The notes below the pieces were generated by a model. That model ran no database searches. It worked only from the letters and a program-made list of their open reading frames with translations, and was not told the DNA's origin. Source: Petaurus breviceps papuanus (Eukaryota; Chordata; Mammalia; Diprotodontia; Petauridae). From it: 64,000 nt of DNA. The stretch lies in assembly GCA_028583685.1 (NCBI GenBank), contig JAMXIF010000058.1, positions 15,808,983 to 15,872,982 on the forward strand. The letters run 5' to 3'. The position numbers and the translations under genes were made by a program. Positions 1-10,505 of this stretch are shown piece after piece (position 1 is the first letter of the stretch; the number at the start of each line of letters is the position of its first letter).

Positions 1-19
1 GGAGCAGTAACAGGGTGTC

Positions 20-238
20 AAAGTGTTGAGCATTTTAACTAGCTGTGTGATCCTGGTTAAGTCACTTAACCCCATTTTCCTTGCCTTTCCCCCTCAAAAA
101 AAATTTTAAGAAAAAGTGTTGAAATCTGACCTCAGACACTTAACACTTAGTAGCCATGTAACCTTGGGCAAGTCACTTAACCCCAACTGTCCTGCTTTTC
201 CCCCTCCAAAAAGCAAAAAAAAAAAAAGTGTTGAGCAT
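20..238 (+). repeat. Two SINE 3' ends in tandem at one target
   Basis: Two MIR-related marsupial SINE fragments (34-112 and 123-224) both carry the 'aagtcacttaacccca' core and end in A-rich tails. The target word AAAGTGTTGAGCAT occurs at 20-33 and 225-238. A shortened copy (AAAGTGTTGA) lies at 113-122 between them. Confidence 0.75.
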
Positions 239-784
239 CAAAAGCAGAGTCAGTCATTGTGGTGAAGAGATTTCAGATGAGCAGCTCATGTTTTCATGTT
301 CCCCAGTGTCAAGACCAAGCTGAGCTACTGAAGGAGAGTTCCCCCATAATTCTCAGTTCTCTTCTGCCACTGAAATGAGGCTGTGTTAAGTCGGGTGTAA
401 GTAACACACACTTTGAGTGGCTTTCTAGGAGTGGGGTGTCCCTGGGCTGAACCCTCCGTGTTCTCTCAATGACTCCCCCACTTTGTGACCAATGGCATCC
501 ATTTACTTGAAAACAGGCTCTGAGTGCAGCCTATATGTGGAACAGAGCTTTCTCTCTAGGAATAGAACTGGCCTGAACAAAACCTGAATTGCAGATCTCT
601 ATTTCATTAGCATTATTCTCTAACCAACTGAGTAAATGGGGCACAGACTCTCACCATAATGCTCAAATTACATTTATTATACACTCTTGAGCTCACAGGG
701 CTGTGCCTAGCTGCATACAGAAATTCCTCAAACCAGCTACTGCCACTCACTGGGGATATTCTGAATCAGAAAACACACTGATCT
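239..784. other. Unique sequence, nothing recognised
   Basis: Complex, non-repetitive sequence with no open frame or RNA motif that I can support. Confidence 0.5.
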
Positions 785-1100
785 CAACATATGCTGAGGG
801 CTACTACTTGACCTTAGTCAAGTCACTTCGCCTTTAAGAACCTCAGTTTCCTCATCCGTAAAATAAATAAGATAGTTGAAATAAATGATCTAAGGGCCTT
901 TCCAGCTCTGAGACTCTATAATAAAAGTTATATTGTGAGTGCAAACATTCATAATGTACTATAATGCACACTGCAGAAAGAGGATTAGATTTGGACTCAG
1001 AGGACCTGTGTTCAAACCCCACCTGTGCTACACACTATCTGTGGGACTTGGAGAAATCCCCTGTCTGGTCCTCAGTTTCTTTGCTTATAAAAGGGTAGTA
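785..1100 (+). repeat. Two MIR-related SINE fragments
   Basis: 785-925 has the CORE-SINE signature 'cctcagtttcctcatccgta' followed by 'cctttccagctctgagact'. 965-1100 is a second copy with 'ggactcagaggacctgtgtt' and 'tcctcagtttctttgcttat'. Both are diverged and in the same orientation. Confidence 0.75.
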
Positions 1101-1145
1101 CTGTGTGTATATGTGTGTGTGTTGTGTATACACACACACACATAT
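1101..1145. repeat. TG/CA microsatellite
   Basis: A TG tract runs directly into a CA tract through TATACA, so the locus is self-complementary. Confidence 0.85.
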
Positions 1146-1251
1146 TCCACAGTTTCCTAGGAAATACACTTTTTGTACATGGAAATGATCATTTCTGCTG
1201 TTGATTATGACATTAATAATCAAAAAGAAGTTTTAAAAATTAGAGTAGTAG

Positions 1252-1402
1252 GGACAGCTAGGTGGCCCAGTGAAGAGAGCACCGGCCCTGGAGTCAGGAG
1301 GACCTGAGTTCAAATCCAGCTTCAGACACTTAACACTTACTAGCCATGTGACCTTGGGCAAGTCACTTAACCCCAACTGCCCCTCCAAAAAGAAAAAAAA
1401 TT
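1252..1402 (+). repeat. Near-complete tRNA-headed marsupial SINE (MON1/WSINE-like)
   Basis: The copy starts 'gggacagctaggtggcccag', continues through 'gagtcaggaggacctgagtt' and 'tagccatgtgaccttgggca', and ends with a CTCC + A-rich tail. It is little diverged from the other copies in the window, so it is relatively young. The subfamily name is a guess. Confidence 0.85.
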
Positions 1403-1570
1403 TAGAATAGTAGATCAAATATTTTAAAGTCTCTTCCTTAAAAGGGACCTAAATTCATGCTCTTATGAATACGGAGATTTGCAAATATGAAAAATTCAAG
1501 AAAATATGGAAAGATTTGTATGAATTAATTCAGGGTGAATAAAGAGCCAAAAGAATAGACATGCAGATTT

Positions 1571-1820
1571 TGTTGTTATTCAGTCATTTTCCATCATATC
1601 CCACTCTTCATGATGCCATTTGGGGTTTTCTTGGCAGATACTGGAGTCATTTGCCATTTCTTTTTCCAGCTCATTTTATAGATGAGGAAACTGAGGCAAA
1701 CAGGGGTAAGCCCAGGAAAACACAAATACTAAGTATCTGAGGCCAGATCTGAACTCAGGAAGAGAAGTCTTTCCGACTTCAGGCCTACCACTCTATCCAC
1801 TGGGCCACCTAGTTACCCAA
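1571..1820 (-). repeat. tRNA/RTE-tail SINE (MAR1-like)
   Basis: The reverse copy begins (plus strand) with 'ttgttattcagtcattttcc' and 'atttggggttttcttggcag'. This resembles the 3' tail of BovB/RTE elements. It then runs through 'gatgaggaaactgaggcaaa' to a tRNA-like end 'ccactgggccacctagttac'. Confidence 0.8.
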
Positions 1821-2449
1821 CATGCTGATTATAAACATATAAAGGAAAACGGTACTAGTAGTTAACAAAACTCAGGTCAAGTACAACATTGGTACTCAAG
1901 TTCATAGCCTCCCTTCTTTTAACAAACGTTAAATTATAGAAGCATAAAGTTACAGGCATAATCACTTTTCTACTTAACTGGGGTTTTTTGGGGGGGATAC
2001 ACCTTGTTGGTGATGTGTTTGTTTAAATTTGTCTGAAGTGGCAAAACCCCAAAAATGGGTTAATTAAAAAATAAATTAAGCCAAGAAAACACTATAAATA
2101 GAAAAAACAATGAAATGAGAGCAAGACAACAAAATTATAGTAACAAGTCATAGCATCTAAGACAAGATGAGGAATTATACCTCTGTCCTTTTAATGAAGA
2201 GGTGGGGGACAATGAGTGCAGAATGTTGTATATGTTCTCAGGAATGATAACTGTGTCAGTTGGGTATATTTAAGTGTTTTTCTTTTTCATTAGGTAAGAC
2301 TCACTGAAGGGTAGGAATAGGGAGACTGCATTGTAAAATTACTAATGTAAAAACAAAAGCATTAATGAAACTTTTTTTCCTTACAGAAATAAAACACACA
2401 GTGAATAAATTTTTTTTTTACCATGGACCAATTATGCTATAATTATATG
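1821..2449. other. AT-rich unique sequence
   Basis: Nothing recognisable apart from short A and T runs. Confidence 0.5.
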
Positions 2450-2720
2450 GTAGCATCTAGGTTTCATAATACCTAAGTACCAGAGTGTAAATCATTAAGA
2501 CATGAGCTTGAATCTTGCCTCAAATACTTGCTTCAAATAGCTATATGACCCTGGGAAAGTTATTTAACCTTTTTCAGCCTCCAATTCCTGATCTGTAAAA
2601 CGGGCATAATAATAATAGCATTTACCTCACAGGCTCTACTGCAGATCAAATGAGTTAGCATATATAGATTGTTTTGCAAAACTTCATAGCACTATACAAC
2701 TCTTGCAGTTGTTGATGGTA
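2450..2720 (+). repeat. MIR-family SINE
   Basis: A diverged full-length MIR-like copy: a tRNA-like head, 'gctatatgaccctgggaaag', 'taataataatagcatttacc', and a tail 'caaatgagttagcatatata'. Confidence 0.7.
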
Positions 2721-2740
2721 GTGGTGGAATATATATATAA

Positions 2741-4714
2741 CATGGAATTCAGATCTTGAATTTGCCTCTGATACACAGAGTTGCTCCCAAAATCTCAGAG
2801 TTAGAAAAGCTATCATACATCATCCAATCCAACTCACATCTTCCCCCCAAAAAAATCCCTCCCCTCACATTCAATTTAGCAGAACTTGAATTTTCCTCCC
2901 TCTCCCTTTAGAGCACCTTCCCTCCCTGAGAGCTGCTGCTGTTTCGTGACAAACCCTGCCCTGTTTGCGGCAGCACACACCTGGCAGCCTTGGTGTTAGA
3001 AGCAGGGTACTAAGGAATGAATGGTACACCTGGGCTCTCCTGCTCACTTCAGCTTCTCCCTCCCGCAGTTCTCCATCAATATTGCCTTTCCTTTTTTGTG
3101 CTGCTGTCAACTTTAAATCCATCAGTTTGAGAAAGGGAGGGAGGGAAGCACTCCCACCATCCCTCATCCCCAAAGAGCCAGCAAAACCCCTTCCCTGCAT
3201 GGAAACTGGAGTCGTACGCATGTTCTAGTCCGGTTTTAGCACGCCTCCTTGACTTTCCTAATGTCTCCACCCACACATATGTAACTGCACAGCCAATCCC
3301 TGAGTCTCAATGTTCCTTTTTATTGAACCTCCCCATCCCTTGCTCTTCCTTCCCCCAAGCTATGCCTACCACACTCTCACACCTCTGATTTGTCCTGGCT
3401 TGATGGTTTTTAACCACCCCCCACTTTTCACTGGGACCCTAAGACATTGCCTCCCCAAGAGCTTTTGGGTACTTACCACTCTTCCCTGAAGAACAAGAAC
3501 ATCCTTGGGCTCCTTACATTCTGTGTTATAGTTGAAAGACTTCAGGATGAAGGCATCCTTCCTGGAAGTGAGTGGCCAAGGTGAGAGGTGGAGATCAAAC
3601 CCTCTGGGTGTGCTTGCTTAGGTCACATCACCTCTGGTTTCTAATCTGCATGATTACTCTTGTTGGTACAGTATTTACCTTTCAGAAACTGGCCATCCAC
3701 CTGGAAGCAGGATTGATTTCTGGGCAGGTATTACTGGAATGGTGTCTGTGGCAATATGTATGTGAGATTTCTCACAGCTTGGAAAGGGAGGCAGGTTTAG
3801 TGTCCTCTGAGGTCCTTGGTATTGACACCTATAGCATGGTTTAGACTTCAATGCTACTACACTGAAGTATCTTATACTTCGAGTGTGTCCAAGTTGTCAA
3901 GTAAGTGTTGAAGAAGAGCTTAGCCCAGAGCGAGAGATTTTAACATTGTCCTCAGTATCTTGAAGTTTTGCACACAAATTCTCTTTAAAATTGACATTTG
4001 CAAAGGATTATGCTGGAATTCACTGCCAGCTCATGTTACAAGTCCAAGGATGTATTGCAAAGTTAGCCTCCTGGTTAACTAGCTTCCTAGATCCTTACAT
4101 ATACTGCTGCTGATTCTTCAGAAACAAGGGGTCTGGCTGATCACACATCTTGAGGTGGGTTTGTAGGCTTGAAAAAAACCAGAGCAATGTCCCTGCCAAA
4201 GTCAGCTTATCAGGCTGTGCCATGCTAACTGTTGTAGGAGTTGATTCATTTTTGTTTCTGCCCTGGACTGACTTTTTCCTGCCTCCTTGCTTGCTTATTT
4301 GCATCAGAAGACTGATCAAGGTGTACATGGGATGCTTTGTTAAGGTACCTTGCTGACCTAGCCTGAACCAGAATGCCAACTGGAAAAGTGGGGTGGGGTA
4401 AGGAAGTGGTCAGGTGGGGCCGTGTGGGTGCAAATTGCCAGTGATTTTCTCATGAAGGAATGAACCTTGATTACTGCTCAGATGATGTAATACGGGAATT
4501 GCAATAAAAGGGAGGAACTGTTCAAACTGATCTGCTAGAAAGATACTTTGGTGGCTTCACAACTTGCGTATTTAAGATTCTTAAGGGGAAAAAATGCATT
4601 TCCCCTCTTTGGCTACAAAGAAAACTGTTTTAATCCACCGTTGTGCCTTTCTATTCCATTAAATTGTATTCTTTGATCCATCAATAGATACTAGGTATTA
4701 AAACAAAGCAAAAA
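2741..4714. other. Unique intergenic sequence
   Basis: About 2 kb without a recognised repeat. Open frames around 2871-3276 and 4095-4379 overlap on both strands, and none resembles a known protein. 3040-3160 (T-rich, then a GAGAAAGGGAGGGAGGG purine tract) could be regulatory, but I cannot show conservation. Confidence 0.45.
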
Positions 4715-4822
4715 TCAGGAGGACCTGCATTCAAATCCGGCCTCGGACACTTGACACACTTACTAGCCATGTGACTTCGAACAAGTCACTTAACCCCAAT
4801 TGCCCTCCAAAAAACAAAAACA
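4715..4822 (+). repeat. 5'-truncated marsupial SINE
   Basis: It starts within 'tcaggaggacctgcattcaa', carries 'taaccccaattgccctccaa' and ends in an A-rich tail. Confidence 0.8.
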
Positions 4823-4974
4823 GAAAAACTCTACATATTTAGCTCATGAGTCCAGTATCACCTTGGTTTGGACAGCTGATAACCCACACCAGGGAATACT
4901 CTTCAGTGGCTTAAGAATCCAAACTGAGCAGCAGTCTTTAGGTGGTTTCTGCCAGCCATCCAACTGAGCTTCCA

Positions 4975-5115
4975 GATCAAAACAGGAACAAAAGTGACGG
5001 GGTAACCCTGGGAAGACAGGCCCAAAGAAACAAGATGAAATTTGAACAGGGATCACAGACTTAGCACTGGAAAGGACCTTAGAGGGTACATACCTTAGAA
5101 GGGTACACCTTCCCA
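4975..5115 (+). repeat. CR1/L3 fragment fused to SINE-type sequence
   Basis: A CR1 RT-domain fragment ('aacaagatgaaatttgaaca') passes into 'ggatcacagacttagcactg', the start of the 'catagatttagagctggaag' type SINE reverse copy. The same junction recurs at 5808-5888. Confidence 0.55.
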
Positions 5116-5254
5116 ACCTCTGTTGAGCACCCTTACTCAGTAAATAGTCTTAAAATTAATGATGGCTCTCTAACATGATAAATTACAGAGAAGGTATGCA
5201 TTAGTAGAAGGATCAAGAGTTCTCTCTACCAATGAAATCACAGGTTTGGTCCAA

Positions 5255-5495
5255 AATAATAATAATATTTTCTATTTTTATAGCACTTTAAGGTTTGCAG
5301 AATGCTTTATATTTGATCCTTATAAGTCTCCTGCAAGATAAGTGCTGTTATAATTCCCATTTTAAAGAGGAGGGAATTGAGACTGAAAGCATTTGCCCAA
5401 GGTCACATAACTAGTAGGTAGTAAGTCCTGGAGGCAGGATTCAAACCCAGGTCTCCCTGACTGCAGGTACAGTCCTTTTCCCACTATTACACAGG
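5255..5495 (-). repeat. MIR-family SINE
   Basis: A reverse copy with 'tttatagcactttaaggttt', 'gcccaaggtcacataactag' and 'attcaaacccaggtctccct'. Confidence 0.8.
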
Positions 5496-5639
5496 CAGTG
5501 ACTGTGGACTCCTTTCTCAGCTCAAACCCTAAGTAAGGAAACCTTATCTTGGGCTGCCATTGTTACTCAGCTGGTTCTTGCTGGCTCAGTTGTCCTGGTG
5601 CCTCATGCCTCACGCTGGAGTGAAGGAGGGCTCTGGTAG

Positions 5640-5841
5640 TTTATGGAAAGGCTCTGTCCTTGGTCCTGTCCTGTTCAAATTTTAATCAAGGACTTAGATG
5701 AAGTTATAGAAGGCATGCTTATAAAATTTGCAGATGACATGAAACTGGGAGAGATTGCTAATACATGACGGAGTCAAGATTCTAAAAGACTTTGATAGCC
5801 TGGGGTGATGGGCCCAAAATAACAAGATGAAATTTTAACAA
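5640..5841 (+). repeat. CR1/L3 LINE RT-domain fragment
   Basis: The nucleotides match the familiar CR1 'LGPVLFN..., ..LIKFADDTKLG' stretch: 'ggtcctgtcctgttcaaatt' and 'aaatttgcagatgacatgaa'. The frame is broken, so only a fossil reading is possible. It runs into the SINE at 5842. Confidence 0.7.
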
Positions 5842-6030
5842 GGATCACAGACTTGGCACTGGAAAGGAGTTTAAAGAGTACATAGTCCAATATCATCTTC
5901 TTACATAAGAGGAAACTGAGGCCCAGTGGAGTGAAAAGGCTTGTTGAAGAGTCACACAGATAGTAAGTGGGAGAAGCAGGATTCAAACCCACACCCTGAA
6001 CCTCCAAAATTAGCCTATAAGCCACTGAGG
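5842..6030 (-). repeat. MIR-related SINE
   Basis: Contains 'ttacataagaggaaactgag', 'gtcacacagatagtaagtgg' and 'ggattcaaacccacaccctg'. Confidence 0.75.
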
Positions 6031-6089
6031 CATGTAGAAGAGTATATCGTATTCCACTGGATACATGGCCTCTCAAGAAAGGAATGAAT

Positions 6090-6275
6090 GGGATATCCTG
6101 CCTTTAGATCAAAAAGAACAAATTTTACAACCACGGGGTAGGGGTGACCTGGTTTAATAGCAGCTCACACTTTAAAAAAAATCTGGGTAGCTTGAATTAA
6201 ATATAAACTCAAAATGAGCCAGTAATGTGATATGGATGCCAAAAGAGCTAAAGCAATGCTAGACTGCATTAATAA
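6090..6275 (+). repeat. CR1/L3 LINE fragment
   Basis: 'gtgatatggatgccaaaaga' and 'gctagactgcattaataatg' match the RT C-terminal part of the CR1/L3 copies elsewhere in the window. It may belong to the same copy as 5640-5841. Confidence 0.65.
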
Positions 6276-6277
6276 TG

Positions 6278-6385
6278 TTAACTGACATTTGTCTAGCACT
6301 TTAAAGTCTGGAAAGCCCTTTTCATATATGATCTCATTTTAGCTTCACAGTAACCCTGTGAGGTTGGAGCTACATCATCCACTCT
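6278..6385 (-). repeat. Partial MIR SINE
   Basis: 'ctgacatttgtctagcactt' and 'tgatctcattttagcttcac' are the reverse MIR 3' part. Confidence 0.65.
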
Positions 6386-6480
6386 AATTCCTCCCCCCCC
6401 CCATTCAATAAACTCCTGATTTGCTCCCTATAACTTCCAGGATCAAATAAATATAAGATCCTCTGTTTGACTCTTAAAGC

Positions 6481-6504
6481 CATGTGTATGCATATGTATG
6501 TGTT

Positions 6505-6541
<37 letters not shown>

Positions 6542-6623
6542 ATATTTTTGTATTATGTATATACACACACATAAATACACATATATGTATGCATATGTGT
6601 GTATTTATATATATGTATATATG
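6481..6623. repeat. Compound TA/TG microsatellite
   Basis: (TA)n, (TG)n and (CA)n tracts run together. Confidence 0.9.
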
Positions 6624-6629
6624 TTTTAT

Positions 6630-6828
6630 TTTTCCCCAATTACATGTTAAAACCATTTTTAAACTTTTTTTTTAAGTTTTAAGTTCTAAATTCTATCCCT
6701 CCTTCCCTTCCTCCCCTCCCTGAGATGGTAAGCAATCCAACAGTTTGCACATGTGCAATCATGTAAAACATTTCCATATTAGTCATTTTGCACAAGAAGA
6801 ATTGAATAAAAGGAAGAAAGGGGGAGAG

Positions 6829-6887
<59 letters not shown>

Positions 6888-6945
6888 ATGCTTCAGTGTG
6901 TATTCAGACAGTGTCAAGTTTTTCTCTGGAGGCAGATAGAGCACT
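6630..6945 (-). repeat. L1 3' UTR fragment
   Basis: 'cccaattacatgttaaaacc', 'tccctccttcccttcctccc', 'aaaacatttccatattagtc' and 'tctggaggcagatag' are the reverse of the marsupial L1 3' UTR. The element is heavily 5'-truncated. It contains a (GA)n expansion at 6832-6886. Confidence 0.8.
6832..6886. repeat. (GA)n microsatellite inside L1 3' UTR
   Basis: About 27 uninterrupted GA units replace the A/G-rich part that other L1 3' UTR copies carry here. Confidence 0.95.
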
Positions 6946-6954
6946 TCATCATTA

Positions 6955-7410
6955 GTCCTTTAAACCTGGGCCCTTCCTACCTTTCCAGTCTTTTTTTACA
7001 CTTTCCTGCCCTCCTCGTACTGTTGGATCCAGTGACCCTGACCTTGCTATTCCTCACACATGACATTCTGTCTCCAGACTCTACCTTTTCCCTGGCTGTC
7101 CTGCCTGCCTGGAATACTCTTCTCCACACCTCTGTCTTCTGGCTACCATGACTTCCTTAAGGATTCAAATCCCACTTTCTGCAAGAAGCCTTTCCAGGTC
7201 CCCCACTTCGCCTCTCCTACCTCCCCGGTGACTTACCTCTGGGACTGCCTCTCCTTTTATACTGAACCTAGCTTGCATGTAGCTTGTTTGCATGTTGTCC
7301 CCCCCATTATACTGTGAGCTCCTAGGGGGTAGGGGCTGTGTTTCCTGCTTTCTTTGTATCCCCAGTGCTTAACACAGTGTAAGCATTTAATAAATGCTTA
7401 TTGACTAAAA
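6955..7410 (+). repeat. L2 LINE 3' end
   Basis: L2 landmarks appear in order: 'cctggaatactcttctccac', 'tgacttccttaaggattcaa', 'atactgtgagctcctagggg' and the terminal 'taataaatgcttattgacta'. Confidence 0.85.
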
Positions 7411-7552
7411 ATATTATTATCCTTAACTTATAGATGAGAAAATTCAGGATCAGAGAGTTTGTGATTTACCTATAGTCCTACCTACTAAGTTTTGGAGATA
7501 AGAGTTGAACTCCAATCTTCCCAACCCAAAATCAGCTTGTGAACCAGCATGT
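7411..7552 (-). repeat. MIR-family SINE fragment
   Basis: 'attatccttaacttatagat' to 'gagttgaactccaatcttcc' is a decayed reverse MIR core. Confidence 0.6.
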
Positions 7553-7800
7553 TGTTGTTGTTGAGTCACTTTTTAGTCATGTCTGACTCTTCATGACCCC
7601 ATTTGGGGTTTTCTTGGCAAAGATGCTGGACTTATTTGCCATCTCCTCATTTTACAGATGAGGAAACTGAGGCAAACAGGTTAAATGACTTACCCAGCTT
7701 CACATAGCTAATAAGTGTCTGAGGCTAGATTTGAACTCACAAAGATAAGACTTCCTTACTCTAGGCTCAGTGCTCTAACCAGTGTTCCACCTAGTTACCC
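7553..7800 (-). repeat. tRNA/RTE-tail SINE (MAR1-like)
   Basis: Starts 'ttgttgagtcactttttagt' and continues 'gtctgactcttcatgacccc', 'gaaactgaggcaaacaggtt' and 'ccagtgttccacctagttac'. Same family as 1571-1820. The dimeric SINE has inserted at its end. Confidence 0.85.
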
Positions 7801-7812
7801 AAACCACTATAT

Positions 7813-8118
7813 ATATATATATTAGCAATTGGGGTTAAGTAACTTGCTCAAGGTTACACGGCCAGTTATTATTTCTGGGTGTGGTGCTGAGTATCTGAGC
7901 CTGGGATTTGATCCAGGTCATCCCGACACTGAAGCCGATGCTCTTACTCGCTGAGTCACCTGGCCGTCCCTAAGCAATTGGGGTTAAGTAACTTGCTCGA
8001 GGTTACACGGCCAGGTGTTTCTGGGTGGGTGCTAAGTGTCTGAGCCTGGGATTCGATCTCCGGGTCGTACTGACACTGGAGCCGGTGCTCTTACTCGCTG
8101 TGCTACCTGGCTGCCCCG
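7813..8118 (-). repeat. Dimeric SINE, copy 1, with 13-bp target duplication
   Basis: There are two head-to-tail monomers in reverse orientation. On the plus strand, monomer A (~7824-7970) runs from 'agcaattggggttaagtaac' to 'cgctgagtcacctggccgtc'. Monomer B (~7971-8117) runs from 'taagcaattggggttaagta' to 'cgctgtgctacctggctgcc'. CAAACCACTATAT flanks the whole unit at 7800-7812 and 8119-8131, so the dimer inserted as one unit. A (TA)n tract lies at the tail side. Each monomer looks tRNA-headed (forward: 'ggccaggtagcacagcgagt') and has the MIR-like core 'gagcaagttacttaacccca'. Confidence 0.85.
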
Positions 8119-8224
8119 CAAACCACTATATTACTCTGCTTCTAAAATAGAATCATATTGTAAAAATTAAGGAAAGTGTTTCTCCCCTTCCTTACTCCCA
8201 TCCCTTTCCTCCAATATCCTGCAC

Positions 8225-8500
8225 TGGTCAGACCACAACTAAGAGTATTGTTTTCAGCTTTGGACATCACATTCTAAGACAGATGTTGACAAGATGGAGT
8301 GTGTCCATAGAAAAGCAATCAAGGTAATGAATAGTATAGATGTCATGTCATATAAGGATTATCAGAGAAAAGCGGGATGGTTTGGCCTGAAAGTGAAGAT
8401 TTAGGAGAGAAGAGATGATTGTTTTTCAAAATAAACTTACTGTAAAGTCCTAGAGGATAGAACTAGGGGCCAATGACTAGAAGTTGTAAGCAGGCATGTT
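8225..8500 (+). repeat. CR1/L3 LINE fragment
   Basis: 'ctggtcagaccacaactaag' and 'tggagtgtgtccatagaaaa' match the CR1 RT C-terminus. 'cttactgtaaagtcctagag' is its decayed 3' part. Confidence 0.7.
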
Positions 8501-8559
8501 TTGGCTCAGTATCAGAGCCCTGGAAATATTATAAGAATCCATATGTTCAAAAACAGTAG

Positions 8560-8770
8560 AGCAGTACTTTTTGTTGTAGTGGTGGATCAGCCACATGGGA
8601 AAGAAAATCCATCAACTGAGGAGTGGCTGAGAAAATCGTGGCCTCTTAGTGTAATGGAATTGTGCCATAAAAAACAACAAAAGAGATGAAATCAGAGAAA
8701 CCTAGGAAAATGTAAATGAACTGATGGTAAGTATAACCAAGAAAACAGTTTATGTAAGAACTACAATTAT
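8560..8770 (+). repeat. L1 ORF2 3'-end fragment
   Basis: 'agcagtactttttgttgtag', 'ccatcaactgaggagtggct' and 'gtgtaatggaattgtgccat' parallel the L1 ORF2 C-terminal segment seen in reverse at 9680-9780. It is decayed and opposite in orientation to the neighbouring L1s. Confidence 0.7.
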
Positions 8771-8917
8771 ATCTATATACACATGTGTATGTTTACACAT
8801 ACCTAAACATTATATCAATGTAGATCTAACATAAATATCTTACTTCTTACTCTCTTAACTCTCTACATATATAGACATAATATATATGTATTATGTATGT
8901 ATGTATGCATTGCTTAG

Positions 8918-9003
8918 ATACAGCTAGGTTATGTAGTAGATTTGAAAGTTGAGCTTATAGCTAGGAAGACCTGAGTTCAAATCCTGACTCATTTACTAGA
9001 CAA
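8918..9003 (+). repeat. Truncated SINE
   Basis: 'tacagctaggttatgtagta' then 'aggaagacctgagttcaaat' is the SINE head region, cut before the core. Confidence 0.6.
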
Positions 9004-9164
9004 GTATACAACAAAATTATAAAGCTCACTTAGAATTAGAATGAAGATAAGTCAGCCCCAACCTACCTCTCCATGGAGGTCTACAAGTAACATATTACAC
9101 ACATTTTTGGACTTTATCAATGTATTGATTAATTCTGATGACTTTTTTTCTCTCTGAAACAATA

Positions 9165-9975
9165 CTGTTTGTCATATGGAATGACTTTTTTCTTTCTTGT
9201 GTTTTTTCCCTTTTGTTGTTATAAGATTTTGAGTTTTAATTCCATCCCCCCTCCTTCTACTCCATCTTCTCCAAGATGGCATGTAATCTGATATATGCTA
9301 TACATGTATGATCATATTAACATATTTCTGCATTATTCATATTGTGAAAGAAGAATCAGAAGAAAATGGAAAACCACAAGAAAGAAGAAACAAAAAATAA
9401 CAAAAGAAAGAGCAAAGAGTATGCTTTGATCTGCATTCAGACTCCATAGTTCTTTCTCTGGATGGGGATAGCATTTTCCATCTTGAATCTTTTGGAATTG
9501 TCTTAGATCATTGCATTGCTCAGAACAGCTAAGTCTAACAAAGATGATCATTGCACAATGTTGCTGTTACTTGTGTACAGTGTTCTCCTGGTTCTGCTCA
9601 TTTTATTCAGCATCAGTTCATGCAAAATTTTCCAGGTTTTTCTGCTGTCTACCTGCTCATCATTTCTTATAGCACACTAGTATTCCATTACATTCATATA
9701 CCACAACTTGTTCAGCCATTCCCCGATTGATGGGCATCCCCTCAATTTCCAATTCGTTGCCTCTACAAAAAGAGCTGCTATAAATATTTTTTGTACATGT
9801 GGGCTCTTTTCCTTTTTTTATGATCTCTTTGAGATACAGCCCTAGTTGTGGTATTGCTGGATCAAAGGGTATGAACAGTTTTATAGCCTTTTGGACATAG
9901 TTCCAAATCAGTATCCAAAATAGTTGGATCAGTTCACAACTCCACCAACAATGCATTAGTGTTCCAATTTTCCCA
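9165..9975 (-). repeat. L1 3' end, copy A
   Basis: The reverse copy contains the 3' UTR ('ggaatgacttttttctttct', 'tccatcccccctccttctac') and the ORF2 C-terminus. The minus frame 9660-9980 reads MHGKIGTLMHCWWSCELIQL and PFDPAIPQLGLYLKE, both diagnostic of L1 ORF2. It is 5'-truncated and inactive. Confidence 0.9.
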
Positions 9976-10505
9976 TGCATGCATCATTTCTTATAGCACA
10001 GTAATATTTCATTACATTCATTGCCACACTTTGTTTAGCCATTCCCCAATTGATTGGAATATATTTTGCTTCTAATTCTTTGCTATCATAAAAAGTGCTA
10101 TTGTAAATATTTTGGATTAAATGGGGATGTTCTCACCTATGGCTTCCTTAGAGTGTAAATAATAGTAATAGAGTCTCTGGTTCAAAGGGTATAGACATTT
10201 TAGTCACTTTATTTGCATAATTCCAAATTGCTTTCCAAAATGGTTGTACCATTTCACACTCCACCAACAATATTTTAGTGTGCCTTCTTTTCTACAACCC
10301 CTCCAAAATCGACTGTTGCCGATTTTTGTCATTTCTTTCAATTTGCAAGGTATGAGTGAAGCCTCAGGGTTGTTTTGATTTGCATTTTTTATTATTAGTG
10401 AGTTGGAGCATTTTTCACATAAAAAAATGATGTAGGTGTGGTTGAACTTCTCCGTTTTTCTTTTGAGAATTGTTTGTTCATATCCTTTGATCTTTGGGGA
10501 AAAGA
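9976..10505 (-). repeat. L1 ORF2 fragment, copy B
   Basis: It restarts at 'catttcttatagcacagtaa', a point already covered by copy A, and continues further 5' ('caattccaaattgctttcca', 'tgatttgcattttttattat'). It is more diverged than A, so it is a different and older L1, possibly the target into which A inserted. Confidence 0.8.

Noticed and set aside
1252-1330. tRNA-like sequences at SINE heads
   Set aside because: These are diverged tRNA-derived heads of SINEs embedded in longer retroposons. No intact cloverleaf was recognisable, so no tRNA gene is called.
6745-6939. Arg-Glu repeat peptide
   Set aside because: It is a translation of the (GA)n microsatellite in an L1 3' UTR.
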